DNA of 64,000 nt from Thinopyrum elongatum. Its lineage: Eukaryota > Streptophyta > Magnoliopsida > Poales > Poaceae. The stretch covers positions 116,007,757 through 116,071,756 of the forward strand of contig CM022300.1 in the NCBI GenBank assembly GCA_011799875.1, in the 5' to 3' direction. This document shows positions 25,147-37,250 of this stretch, one piece after another. The notes beneath the pieces are model-generated. The model ran no database searches and was not told the DNA's origin. It saw only the letters and a program-made list of their open reading frames with translations. The translations under genes and the position numbers were made by a program. Position 1 is the stretch's first letter. The number at the start of each line of letters is the position of its first letter.

Positions 25147-25180
25147 ACACCTGGTGGCCTCGCAGACCCTGATTCTGACT

Positions 25181-25190
25181 CTATAAAATC
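25181..25190 (+). promoter_or_regulatory. TATA box of the G1 5' LTR
   Basis: CTATAAAATC in the middle of the LTR, a standard position for the LTR promoter. The 3' LTR copy is at 50550-50559. Confidence 0.65.
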
Positions 25191-26278
25191 CTATTTTTGG
25201 AGAAAAAAATGGTGGAGAAAGTTTCATCGCGTTTCACGATATAGAGCCGCCGCCACCTCCTGTTCTTCATCGGGAGGCCAGATCTGGAGCCCGTTCGGGG
25301 CTCCGGAGAGGGGGATCTTCGGTCTTCGTCATCACCAACCCTTCTTCATCGCCAATTCCATGATGCTCCCCAGCAGGAGTGAGTAATTCCTTCGTAGGCT
25401 CGCTGGTCGGTGAGGAGTTGGATGAGATTCATCATGTAATCGAGTTAGTTTTGTTAGGGCTTGATCCCTAGTATCCACTATGTTCTGAGATTGATGTTGT
25501 TATGACTTTGCCATGCTTAATGCTTGTCATAGGGCCCGAGTGCCATGATTTCAGATCTGAACCATTTATGTTTTCACCATTATATCTATGTTCTAGATCC
25601 GATCTTGCAAGTCATATTCACCTATTACGTGTTATGATCCGTAAACCCCGGGGTGACAATAATCGGGATACTTTCCGATGATGACCGTAGTTTGAGGAGT
25701 TCATGTATTCACTATGTGTTAATGCTTTGTTCCGGTTCTCTATTAAAAGGAGGCCTTAATATCCCTTAGTTTCCTTATGGACCCCACTGCCACGGGAGGG
25801 TAGGACAAAAGATGTCATGCAAGTTCTTTCCATAAGCACGTATGACTATTTATGGAATACATGCCTACATTATATTTATGAACTGGAGCTAGTTTTGTAT
25901 CGCCCTAGGTTATGACTGTTATATGATGAATATCATACAACGAATTCACCAATCCAATGCCTACGAATTTTCCACATATTGTTCTTGCTAAGTTACTACT
26001 GATGTTGCTACTGTTACCCTTGCTACAAAATCATTGGTATCACTTTTACCGTTACTGCTATTGTTACCACTGCTATCAAAACTATCATATTACTGTGCTA
26101 CTGATCACTTTGCTGCAGATATTTAATCTCCAGGTGTGGTTGAATTGACAACTCAACTGCTAATACTTACAAATATTCTTTGGCTCCCCTTGTGTCGAAT
26201 CTGTAAATTTGTGTTGAATACTCTACCCTCGAAAACTGTTGCGATCCCCTATACTTGTGGGTTATCAAGACCTTTTTC

Positions 26279-26296
26279 TGGCGCCATTGCCAGGGA
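26279..26296 (+). other. primer-binding site of G1 (tRNA-Asp type)
   Basis: TGGCGCCATTGCCAGGGA starts 12 bases after the LTR end. It matches the plant tRNA-Asp complement TGGCGCCGTTGCCGGGGA except for two G-to-A changes. Confidence 0.75.
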
Positions 26297-26345
26297 GCAT
26301 ATCTATATTTGTTGAGTCACTTAGGATTATTATCTATTTACCACT

Positions 26346-27367
26346 ATGAAGAATCTGAAGGATACCAAGACTAAGATTTTTTCCTCTAAGACGAGGGGAG
26401 GTAAGGGACTGCCATCTAACTCTGCACTTGATTCACCTTCTATTTTGAGTAGACCTGCAACACCACCACATGCTATTAATCCTGATATGTCGCAAGTTAT
26501 TGATGATGCTACTTCTGCTATGAATGCTACTCATGATGATGCTAGTACCTTACTTGCTGATAATATGCCACTAGGTGAATTTCTTGATGAACAACTTGCT
26601 AGAGCTAAAGATATTGAGAATGCTAAAACTGATGAAGTACTTGAAACTGAAAATCTTGAAACACCTATTAGACCTAGCTCTCCTAGATATGAATTACCTA
26701 AGATACCTAAGGGTTATGTTATGGATGAGGAGACAGCTAGAGATTTTCTTGCTTGCAATGATAGAGATGATCTTAAGAAATTATTATCCAAACTGAAGGA
26801 AAAATCTTTGAATGCTAGAATAAAATGTGATCCTAAGTTTGCTACTTCACCTATCTTTGTTGATGATAAGGATTATGGATTCTCTATCGACCCAGAGTTG
26901 ATTACTTTGGTTGAATCTGATCCTTTCCATGGCTATGAAACTGAAACTGTTGTGACACACCTTACTAAGTTAAATGATATAGCCACCCTATTTGCTCATG
27001 ATGAGAAGATTCGCTACTACTATATTCATAAATTATTTCCGTTCTCATTAAAGGGTGATGCTAAGATATGGTACAATACTCTTGCTCCTGGTTGTGCGCG
27101 TAGTCCCCAGGATATGATTTATTACTTCTCTGAAAAATATTTTCCTGCTCATAAGAAACAAGATGCCTTACAGGAAATATTTAATTTTGTGCAAATTGCA
27201 GAAGAGAGTCTCCCACAAGCTTGGGGGAGGCTTCTCCAATTGCTTAATGCTTTGCCTGATCATCCTCTTAAGAAAAATGAAATACTTGATATCTTCTATA
27301 ATGGACTAACCGATGCTTCTAGGGACTTCCTAGATAGTTGTGTTGGTTGTATTTTCAGGGAACGAAC
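26346..27367 (+). pseudogene. G1 gag-protease frame, 5' part (interrupted)
   Basis: This is the gag part of the G1 polyprotein, about 340 codons from ATG 26346. It has an acidic, low-complexity N-terminal third and then a Retrotrans_gag-type core at about residues 180-335 (FPFSLKGDAKIWYNTL, YYFSEKYFPAHKK). The frame is broken at 27367 by Copia E2. The open frame runs 70 bases into the E2 LTR, and those codons are not part of the protein. The frame resumes in phase at 44549 once one TSD copy is discounted. Gag would form the particle; the start matches a strong gag beginning 50 bases after the primer site. Confidence 0.85.
27363..27367 (+). other. left target-site duplication of Copia E2
   Basis: cgaac here and tgaac at 44544-44548, four of five bases matching. 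The G1 frame is continuous across the site when one copy is ignored, which confirms the boundaries. Confidence 0.8.
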
Positions 27368-29140
27368 TATTGGGAAACGTTGCATGGAAAACAAAAAAAT
27401 TCTACGCACATGCAAGATCTATCAAGGAGATTCATAGCAACTATAGGGGAGAGTGTGTCTACGTACCCTCGTAGACCGTAAGTGGAAGCGCTTCACAACG
27501 CGGTTGATGTAGTCGAACTTTCTTCGCGATCCAACCGATCTAGTACCGAACGTACGGCACCTCCGCGTTCAGCACACGTTCAGCTCGATGATGTCCTCCG
27601 CCTTCTTGATCCAGCAAGACGGTGAGGTAGTAGATGAGTTCCGTCAGCACGACGGCGTGGTGACGGTGATGGTGAAGTGATCTCCGCAGGGCTTCGTCTA
27701 AGCACTACGAAAATATGACCAGGGGTTTAAACGGTGGAGGGGGCGCCGCACACGGCTAACAATTGATCTGTTGTGTGCTAGGCGGCCCCCTCCCACATAT
27801 ATATAGGTGGGAGGGAGGGAGGAGCAGCCAAGGGGGGCGCCCAAGTAGGAGGAATCGTACTTGGGGTCTCTCCCAAGGTGGCGCCCCCCTGCCATGTATA
27901 GGAGCGGGGAAAAGGTAGGGGAGGGTGGCGCCCCCCCCCCTTTTCCTTTCTCCCATGAGAGGGAAAGGCAGGAGGGGCTAGCCCTCCCCCTTTTCCTTCC
28001 CTAGGGCTGTTCGGCTAGGGAAAGGGGCGCACCAGCCCCCTGTGGGCTGGTCTGTCCCTCCCTTGGCCCATTAAGCCCATATACTTGCCGGGGGTGCCCG
28101 AAACCCCTTCCGGTGACCCGATTTCTTCCCGGTACGTCCCGAAACACTTTCGGTGTCCAAATACCATCATCCTATATATCAATCTTTACCTCTCAACCAT
28201 TTTGAGACTCCTCGTCATGTCCGCGATCTCATCCGGGACTCCGAACAATATTCGGTCACCAAATCATATAACTCATATAACACTATATCGTCAACGAACG
28301 TTAAGCGTGCGGACCCTACGGGTTCGAGAACTATGTAGACATGACCGAGACACCTCTCCGGCCAATAACCAATAGCGGAACTTGGATGCCCATATTGGCT
28401 CCTACATATTCTATGAAGATCTTTATCGGTCGAACCGTTATGACAACATACGTAATTCCCTTTGTCCATCGGTATGTTACTTGCCCTAGATTCGATCGTC
28501 GGTATCTTCATACCAAGTTCAATCTCGTTACCGGGAAGTCTCTTTACTCGTTCTGTAATACATCACCTCGTGACTAACTCCTTAGTCATTTGCTTGCAAG
28601 CTTATGATGTGTATTATCGAGAGGTCCCAGAGATACCTCTCCGAAACTCGGAGTGACAAATCCTAATCTTGATCTATGCCAACTCAACAAACACCTTCGG
28701 AGATACCTGTAGAGCATCTTTATGATCACCCAGTTACGTTGTGACGTTTGATAGCACACAAGGTATTCCTCCGGTATCCGGGAGTTGCATAATCTTATAG
28801 TCGAAGAAATATGTATTTGACATGAAGAAAGCAATAGCAATAAACTGAACAATTATTATGATAAGCTAACGGGTGGGTCTTGTCCATCACATCATTCTCC
28901 TAATGATGTGATCCCATTATCAAATTACAACACATGTCTATGTTTAGGAAACCTTAACCATCTTTGATCAACGAGCTAGTCTAGTAGAGGCATACTAGTG
29001 ACACGGTATTTGTTTATGTATTCACACATGTATTTAAGTTTTCGATCAATACAATTCTAGCATGAATAATAAACCTTTATCATGAATAAGGAAATATAAA
29101 ATAACAACTTTATTATTGCCTCTAGGGCATATTTCCTTCA
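27368..29140 (-). repeat. 3' LTR of Copia E2
   Basis: 1773 bases. The outer end reads TATTGGGAAACG where the other copies have TGTTGGGAAACG, so the terminal CA dinucleotide (element orientation) has mutated to TA. By eye about 5 percent of compared positions differ from the 5' LTR (48 of about 965). Confidence 0.9.
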
Positions 29141-30470
29141 GTCTCCCACTTGCACTAGAGTCAATAATCTAGTTCACATCACCATGTAATTTAACACCCA
29201 TAGTTCACATCGCCATGTGACCACTCCCAAAGAGTTTACTAGACTCAATAATCTAGTTCACATCGCCATGTGATTAACACCCAAAGAGTACTAAGGTGTG
29301 ATCATGTTTTGCTTGTGAGAGAAGTTTAGTCAACGGGTCTGTCACATTCAGACCCGCATGTATTTTGCAAATTTCTATGTCTACAAAGCTCTGCATAGAG
29401 CTACTCTAGCTAATTGCTCCCACTTTAAATATGTATCCAGAATGAGATTCATAGTCATCCGGATCGGTGTCAAAGCTTGCATCGACGTAACCCTTTACGA
29501 AGAACTCTTTATCACCTCCATAACCGAGAAATATCTCCTTAGTCCTCTTAGGTAACTAAGGATAATCTTGACTGCTGTCTAGTGATCTACTCCTGGATCA
29601 CTATTGTACCCCCTTGCCAAACTCATGGCAAGGTACACAACAAGTTTGGTACACAGCATGGCATACTTTATAGAACCTATGGCTGAGGCACAGGGAATGA
29701 CTTTCATTCTCTCTCTATCTTCTGCCATGGTCGGGTTTTGAGTCTTACTCAACTTCACACCTTGCAACATAGGCAAGAACCCTTTTCTTTGACTGACCCA
29801 TTTTGAACTTCTTCAAAACTTTGCCAAGGTATGAGCTTTGTGAAAGTCCTATTAAGCGTCTCGATCTACTTCCTATAGATCTCGATGATTAAAATTCTTA
29901 TTCAAGTAGCCTTTTATGCTATCCAGAAGCTCTATATCATTTCCAATCAACAATATGTCATACACATATTATATCAAAAATGCTACAGAGCTCCCACTCA
30001 CTTTCTTGTAAATACAGGCTTCACTGTAAGTCTGTATAAAACCATATGCTTTGATCACCTCATCAAAGCGTATATCCCAACTCCGAGATGCTTGCACCAG
30101 TCCATAGATGGATTGCTGGAGCTTGCACACTTTGTTAGCACCTTTAGGATCGACAAAACCTTCTGGTTGCATCATATACAACTCTTCTTTAAGAAATCCA
30201 TTAAGGAATGCAGTTTTGACGTCCATTTGCCAGATTTCATAATTATAAAATGCGGCAATTGCTAACATGAGTCAGTCGGACATAAGCATCGCTACGGGTG
30301 AGAAAGTCTCATCGTAGTCAACCCCTTGAACTTGTCGAAAACCTTTTGCGACAAGTCATGCTTTGTAGACAATAACATTACTATCAGCGTCAGTCTTCTT
30401 CTTGAAGATCCATTTATTTTCTATGGATTGCCGATCATTGGGCAAGTCCACCAAAGTCCACACTTTGTTC
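29141..30470 (-). pseudogene. reverse transcriptase and RNase H remnant, Copia E2
   Basis: Reverse transcriptase pieces are at 29969-30268 (WQMDVKTAFLNGFLKEELY, SIYGLVQASRSWDIRFDEV). The catalytic YVDD is changed to YVYD at 29957-29968, with a stop just before it. RNase H remnants lie at about 29300-29780. The missing catalytic Asp alone should abolish activity. Sequence between 29141 and 29300 is the 3' non-coding part with the repeated TCACAT palindrome. Confidence 0.88.
29174..29273 (-). repeat. TCACAT...ATGTGA palindromes at the E2 3' end
   Basis: Three copies of TCACAT-NNNN-ATGTGA: 29174-29189 (one arm mutated), 29205-29220 and 29258-29273. They lie next to the polypurine tract and correspond to the four copies in E3. 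Confidence 0.75.
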
Positions 30471-31896
30471 ATACATGGATCCTATCTCAGATTTCATGGC
30501 CTCAAGCCATATGTCAGAATCTGGGCTCATCATAGCTTCTTCATAGTTCGTAGGTTCGCCTTGGTCTAGTAACATGACTTCCAGAACAGGATTACCATAC
30601 CACTCTGGTGCGGATCGTGCTCTGGTCGACCTACGAGGTTTAGTAGCAGCTTGATCTAAAGTTTCATGATTATCATCATTTGCTTCCTCTCTAGTTGGTG
30701 TAGGCATCACGGGAATGGATTTCTCTGATGTGCTACTTTCCAATTCGAGAGAAGGTACAATTACCTCATCAAGTTCTACTTTCCTCCCACTCACTTCTTT
30801 CGAGAGAAACTCCTTCTCTAGAAAGGACCCATTTTTTGCAACAAAGATCTTGCCTTCGGATCTGTGGTAGAAGGTGTACCCAATTGTTTCCTTAGGGTAT
30901 CCTATGAAGACGCACTTCTCCGATTTGGGTTCGAACTTATCAGGCTGAAGCCTATTGACATAAGTGTCGCAACCCCAAACTTTTAAGAAACGACAGCTTA
31001 GGTTTCTAGCCAAACCACAGTTCATACGGTGTCATCTCAACGGATTTAGACGGTGCCCTATTTAACGTGAATGCGGCTGTCTCTAATGCATAACCCCAAA
31101 ACGATAGTGGTAAATCGGTAAGAGACATCATAGATCGCACCATATCTAATAAACTACGGTTACGACGTTCGGACACACCATTACACTATGGTGTTCCAGG
31201 TGACGTGAGTTGTGAAACAATTCCACATAGTCTTAAATGAAGGCCAAACTCGTAACTCAAATATTCGCCTCTGCGATCGGATCGTAGAAACTTTATTTTC
31301 TTGTTACGATGATTCTCAACTTCACTCTGAAATTCTTTGAACTTTTCAAATGTTTCAGACTTGTGTTTCATCAAGTAGATATACCCATATCTACTCAAAT
31401 CATCTGTGAAGGTCAGAAAATAACGATACCTGCCGCGTGCTTCAACACTCATCGGACCGCATACATCGGTATGTATTATTTCCAATAAGTCATTAGCTCG
31501 CTCCATTGTTCCGGAGAACGGAGTTTTAGTCATCTTGCCCATGAGGCATGGTTTGCAAGTATCAAATGATTCATAATCAAGTGACTCCAAAAGTCCATCT
31601 GCATGGAGTTTCTTCATGCGCTTTGCACCAATATGACCTAAACGGCAGTGCCACAAATATGTTACACTATCATTATCAACTTTGCATCTTTTGGCATCAA
31701 TATTATGAATATGTGTATCACTACGATCGAGATTCAATAAACCATTCACATTGGGTGTATGACCATAGAAGGTTTTATTCATGTAAACAGAACAACAATT
31801 ATTCTTTGACTTAAATGAATAATCGTATCGCAATAAACATGATCTAATCATATTCATGCTCAACGCAAACACCAAATAACATTTATTTAGGTCCAA
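30471..31896 (-). pseudogene. integrase remnant, Copia E2
   Basis: Frame 31186-31896 (236 codons) holds the HHCC zinc site (LWHCRLGH ... CKPCLMGK), the first catalytic Asp in HTDVCGPM and the second in LRSDRRGEYLS. A stop then cuts off the segment with the catalytic Glu. The C-terminal part continues in 30435-31025 (FLKVWGCDTYVNRLQPDK) into the linker before reverse transcriptase. Non-functional. Confidence 0.88.
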
Positions 31897-32089
31897 TACT
31901 AATCCCGAAGGTAGAGGGAGTGTGCGGTGGTGATCTTATCAACCTTGGAGTTACTTCCAACACACATCGTCACCTCGCCATTAACTAGTCTCTATTCATT
32001 TTGCAACTCCTGTTTCGAGTTACTAATCTTTGCAACTGAACCGGTATCAAATACCCAGGGGCTACTATGAACACTAGTAAAGTACACAT
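31897..32089 (-). pseudogene. protease end of the E2 gag-protease remnant
   Basis: Contains the DTG-type active site (minus-strand reading of 'gaaccggtatcaaatac' near 32040). The coding stretch continues on the other side of E3 at 40712. The last five bases, cacat at 32085-32089, are the left TSD of E3. Confidence 0.8.
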
Positions 32090-33850
32090 TGAAGGAAATA
32101 TGCCCTAGAGGCAATAATAAAGTTGTTATTTTATATTTCCTTATATCATGATAAATGTTTATTATTCATGCTAGAATTGTATTAACCGAAAACTTGATAC
32201 ATGTGTGGATACATAGACAAAACACCGTGTCCCTAGTAAGCCTCTACCCGACTAACTCGTTAATCAAAGATGGTTAAGTTTCCTAACCATGGACATGAGT
32301 TGTCATTTGATAACGGGATCACATCATTAGGAGAATGATGTGATGGACATGACCCATCCGTTAGCTTAGCATATTGATCTTTCAGTTTTATTGCTATAGC
32401 TTTCTTCATGTCATATACATATTCCTTTGACTATGAGATTATGCAACTCCCGGATACCAGAGGAATACCTTTTGTGCTATCAAACATCACAACGTAACAA
32501 GGTGATTATAAAGATGCTCTACAGGTATCTCCGAAGGTGTTTGTTGGGTTGGCATAAATCGAGATTGGGATTTGTCACTCCGAGTATCGGAGAGGTATCT
32601 CTGGGCCCTCTCAGTAATGCACATCATAAGAAGCCTTCAAGCAAAGTGACTAATGAGTTAGTTGCGGGATGATGTATTACGGAACAAGTAAAGAGACTTG
32701 CCAGTAACGAGATTGAACTAGGTATGAAGATACCGACGATCGAATCTCGGGCAAGTAACATACCGATGACAAAGGGAATAACGTATGTTGTCATAACGGT
32801 TCGACCGATAAAGATCTTCGTAGAATATGTAGGAGCCAATATGAGAATCCAGGTTCCGCTATTGGTTATTGACCGGAGAGGTGTCTCGGTCATGTCTACA
32901 TAGTTCTCGAACCCGTAGGGTCCGCACGCTTAACGTTCGATGACGATTTTGTATTATATGAGTTATGTGATTTGGTGACCGAATATTGTTCGGAGTCCCG
33001 GATGAGATCACAGACATGACGAGGAGTCTTGAAATGGTCGAGAGGTAAAGATTCATATATAGGACAATGATATTCGGACACCGGAAGTGTTCCGGGGGTA
33101 CCGGTACATATCGGGTCACCGAAAAGGGGTTCCGGGCACCCCCGGCAAAGATATGTGCCTAATGGGCCAAGAGGGGAAATGCAGCAGCCAGCAGGGGCTG
33201 CTATGCCCCCCATATGGGCCACACCTTAGGAGGAAGGAAAGAGGGTAAGAGATAACAAAGGGGAGGGATTCGGCCTCCCCCTTCCTTCCCTCCTCCCTCC
33301 TCTTTCCTTCTCCCTCCGGTGGATATGGTAATGGGGGGCGGGCGAATTGGACAAGGCCCCCAAGTAGGATTCCTCTTACTTGGGGCGCCCCTTGGCTGTC
33401 CTCCTCCCCCTCCCACCTATATATACAAGGGGAGGGGGCGCCTAGAACACACACCAACAATTGTTAGCCATGTGCGGCGCCCCCCTCCACAGTTTACGCC
33501 TCCGGTCATATTCACGTAGTGCTTAGGCGAAGCCCTGCACGGATCACTTCACCATCACCGTCACCACGCCATCATGCTGGCGGAACTCTCCCTCAACACT
33601 TTCCTGGATCAAGATTTCGAGGGACGTCATCGAGCTGAACGTGTGCAGAACTCGGAGGTGCCGTACGTTCGGTGCTTGATCGGTCGGAACGAGAAGAAGT
33701 TCGACTACATCAACCGCGTTAACAAACGCTTCTGCTTTCGGTCTACGAGGGTACATAGACACACTCTCCCCTCTCGTTGCTGTGCATCTCCTAGATAGAT
33801 CTTGCGTGAGCGTAAGAAATTTTTGAAATTCCATGCTACGTTTCCCAACA
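32090..33850 (+). repeat. 5' LTR of Copia E3
   Basis: 1761 bases, TGAAGGAAATATGCCCTAG ... TTTCCCAACA. The 5' end lacks the inverted match to the terminal CAACA that TGTTG-type Angela LTRs have. Short frames inside are not genes. Confidence 0.95.
33417..33425 (+). promoter_or_regulatory. TATA box of the E3 5' LTR
   Basis: CTATATATA between a C-rich stretch and a GGGGAGGGGG block. Equivalent positions are about 40277-40286 in the 3' LTR and about 27796-27806 and 43200-43210 (minus strand) in E2. Confidence 0.65.
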
Positions 33851-33851
33851 G

Positions 33852-33866
33852 TGGCCTCAGAGCCAG
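33852..33866 (+). other. primer-binding site of Copia E3 (tRNA-iMet)
   Basis: TGGCCTCAGAGCCAG one base after the LTR. Two changes from TGGTATCAGAGCCA. Confidence 0.85.
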
Positions 33867-35132
33867 GTCTATGCGTAGATGATATGCATGAGTAGAACAC
33901 AAAGAGTTGTGGGCGGTGATAGTCATACTGCTTACCACCAACGTCTTATTTTGATTCGGCGATATTGTTGGATGAAGCGGCCCGGACCAACCTTACATGA
34001 CCACGTTCATGAGACCGGTTCCACCGACAGACATGCAACTAGTTTTGCATAAAGGTGGCTGGCGGGTGTCTGTTTCTCCAACTTTAGTTGAATCGAATTT
34101 GACTATGGCCGGTCCTTGTTGAAGGTTAAAATAGCAAACTTGACAAAACACCATTGTGGTTTTGATGCGTAGGTAAGAACAGTTCTTACTAGAAGCCCAT
34201 AGCAGCCACGTAAAACTTGCAACAATAAAGTAGAGGACGTCTAACTTGTTTTTGCAGGGCATGTTGTGATGTGATATGGTTAAGACATGATGTGATATAC
34301 ATTGTTGTATGAGATGATCATGTTTTGTAAAAGTTATCAGCAACTGGTAGGAGCCTTATGGTTGTCGCTTTATTGTATGAAATGCAAACGCCATGTAATT
34401 GCTTTACTTTATCACTATGCGTTAGCGATAGTTGTAGAAGCAATAGTTGGCGAGGCGACCACGACGCTACGATGGAGATCAAGGTGTCAAGCCGGTGACG
34501 ATGGAGATCATGACGGTGCTTTAGAGATGGAGATCAAAGGCACAAGATGATGATGGCCATGTCATGTCACATATTTTGATTGCATGTGATGTTTATCTTT
34601 TATGCATCTTATTTTGCTTAGTACGGCAGTAGCATTATAAGATGATCCCTTCACTAAATTTCAAGGTATAAGTGTTCTCCCTGAGTATGCACCGTTGCGA
34701 AAGTTCGTCGTGCTGAGACACCAGGTGATGATCGGGTGTTATAGACTCTACATTCAAATACAACGGGTGCAAGACAGTTTTGCACATGCGGAATACTCGG
34801 GTTAAACTTGACGAGCCTAGCATGTACAGACATGGCCTTGGAACACTGGAGACCGAAAGGTCGAACGTGAATCATATAGTAGATATGATCAACATAGAGA
34901 TGTTCACCATTGAAAACTACTCCATCTCACGTGATGATCGGACATGGTTTATTTGATTTGGATCACGTGATCATTTAGATGATTCAAGGGATGTCTATCT
35001 AAGCTGGAGTTCTTAAGTAATTTGATTAATTGAACTTAATTTATCATGAACTTAGTCCTGGTAGTATTTGCAAATCTATGGTGTAGATCAATAGCTCGCG
35101 ATAAAGCTCCCCTGTTTTATTTTGATATGCTC
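33867..35132 (+). other. 5' leader of Copia E3, non-coding
   Basis: No domain-bearing frame. It aligns with the leaders of E1 (8186-9160) and E2 (41535-42753). Confidence 0.6.
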
Positions 35133-36140
35133 CTAGAGAAAACAAAGTTGAAAGTTGATAGTAGCAATGATGTGGACTGGGTCTGAGGATTATCCTCATT
35201 GCTGCACAGAAGAATTATGTCCTTGATGCACCGCTATGTGACAGACCTATTGCAAGAGCAGATGCAGACATTGTGAACATTTGGCAAGCTCGTAATGATG
35301 ACTACTTGATAGTTTAGTGCACCATGCTTTACGGCTTAGAATCGGGACTTCAAAAATGTTTTGAATGCCACGGAGCATATGAGATGTTCCAAAGAGATGA
35401 AATTGGTATTTCAGACTCATGCCCGTGTCGAGAGGTATGAGACCTCTGACAAGTACTTTGCCTACAAGATGGAGGAGAATAGCTCAGCCAGTGAGCATGT
35501 GCTCAGAATGTCTGGGTACTACAATCACTTGAATCAAGTGGGAGTTAATCTTCCAGATAAGATAGTGATTGACAAAGTTCTCTATTCACTATCACTAAGC
35601 TACTAGAACTTCGTGATGAACTATAATATGCAAGGGATGACGAAAACGATTCCCGAGCTCTTCGCGATACTGAAATCAGCGAAGGTAGAAATCAAGAAAG
35701 AGCATCAAGTGTTGATGGTTGACAAGACCACTAGTTTCAAGAAAAAGGGCGACGGAAAGAAAGGGAACTTCAAGAAGAATGGCAAGCAAGTTGTCACTCC
35801 CATGAAGAAGCCCAAAGCTGGACCCAAGCCTGAAACTGAGTGCTTCTACTGCAAAGGAAATGGTTACTGGAAGCGGAACTGCCCCAAATACTTGGCGGAT
35901 AAGAAGGATGGCAAAGTGAACAAAGGTATATTTGATATACATGTTATTGATGTGTATTTTACTAGTGTTCATAGTAGCCCCTGGGTATTTGATACTGGTT
36001 CAGTTGCTAAGATTAGTAACTCGAAATAGGAGTTGCAAAATGAACAGAGACTAGTTAATGACGAGGTGATGATGTGTTTTGGAAGTGATTCCAAGGTTGA
36101 TAAGATCACCATCGCACACTCCCTCTACCTTCGGGATTAG
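35133..36140 (+). pseudogene. gag and protease remnant, Copia E3
   Basis: Gag begins near 35133 (LEKTKLKVD) and is broken several times before the better frames 35361-35606 and 35613-36029. The zinc knuckle at 35841-35882 reads CFYCKGNGYWKRNC. The metal-binding His of CCHC is Tyr (TAC at 35865-35867), a C-to-T change relative to E1. The protease site VFDTGS is intact, with Asp at 35991-35993, but a stop follows at about 36027. Role as for E1: particle formation and processing. Confidence 0.9.
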
Positions 36141-37250
36141 TGTTGGACCTAAATAAATAAATGTTATTTGGTGTTTGCATTGAGCATGAATATGATTGGA
36201 TCATGTTTATTGCGATACGGTTATTCATTTAAGTCAGAGAATAATTGTTGTTCTGTTTACATGAATAAAACCTTCTATGGTCATACACTCAATGTAAATG
36301 GTTTATTGAATCTCGATCGTAGTGATACACATATTCATAATATTGCTGCCAAAAGATGCAAAGTTGATAATAATAGTGCAACATATTTGTGGCACTGCCG
36401 TTTAGGTCATATTGGTGTAAAGCGCATGAAGAAACTCCATGCAGATGGACTTTTGGAATCACTTGATTATGAATCATTTGATACTTGCGAACCATGCCTC
36501 ATGGGCAAGATGACTAAAACTCCGTTCTCCGGAACAATGGAGCGAGCTAATGACTTATTGGAAATAATACATACCGATGTATGCGGTCCGATGAGTATTG
36601 AAGCACGCGGCCAGTATCGTTATTTTCTGACCTTCACAGATGATTTGAGTAGATATGGGTATATCTACTTGATGAAACACAAGTCTGAAACATTTGAAAA
36701 GTTCAAAGAATTTCAGAGTGAAGTGGAGAATCATCGTAACAAGAAAATAAAGTTTCTACGATCTGATTGCGGATGCGAATATTTGAGTTACGAGTTTGGC
36801 CTTCATTTAAAACAATGTGGAATAGTTTCACAACTCACGCCACCTGGAACACCACAGCGTAATGGTGTGTCCGAACATCTTAACCGTACTTTATTAGATA
36901 TGGTACGATCTATGATGTCTCTTACCGATATAACACTATCGTTTTGGGGTTATGCATTAGAGACAACTACATTCACGTTAAATAGGGCACCGTCTAAATC
37001 CGTTGAGACAACACCGTATGAACTGTGGTTTGGCAAGAAACCTAAGCTGCCGTTTCTTAAAGTTTGGGGTTGCGATGCTTATGTGAAAAAGCTTCAGCCT
37101 GATAAGCTCGAACCCAAATCGGAGAAGTGCGTCTTCATAGGATACCCAAAAGAAACTGTTGGGTACACCTTCTACCACAGATCCGAAGGCAAGATCTTTG
37201 TTGCCAAGAATGGAACCTTTCTAGAGAAGGAGTTCTCTCGAAAGAAGTGA
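36141..37250 (+). pseudogene. integrase, Copia E3 (long nearly complete frame)
   Basis: A 360-codon frame (36168-37250) carries all integrase marks. These are the HHCC zinc site (LWHCRLGH ... CEPCLMGK), catalytic Asp 36576-36578 in HTDVCGPM, Asp 36765-36767 in LRSDCGCEYLS and Glu 36873-36875 in NGVSEHLNRT. The last two are separated by 35 residues (D35E). Two conserved residues near the second Asp differ from E2 (C for R and C for G). The frame ends by a frameshift at about 37195-37250, in the linker to reverse transcriptase. The domain itself could fold, but no intact polyprotein would deliver it. Confidence 0.9.

Larger units (their letters stand above)
24857..26267 (+). repeat. 5' LTR of Gypsy G1
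   Basis: 1411 bases, starts TGATACGTCTCCGTCGTATC and ends GGGTTATCA. By eye it differs from the 3' LTR at about 4 percent (42 differences in about 1085 bases compared). Confidence 0.92.

Noticed and set aside
27368..27437. Last 23 codons of the 26346-27437 frame as part of G1 gag
   Set aside because: They are LTR bases of Copia E2. The true gag sequence continues at 44549.
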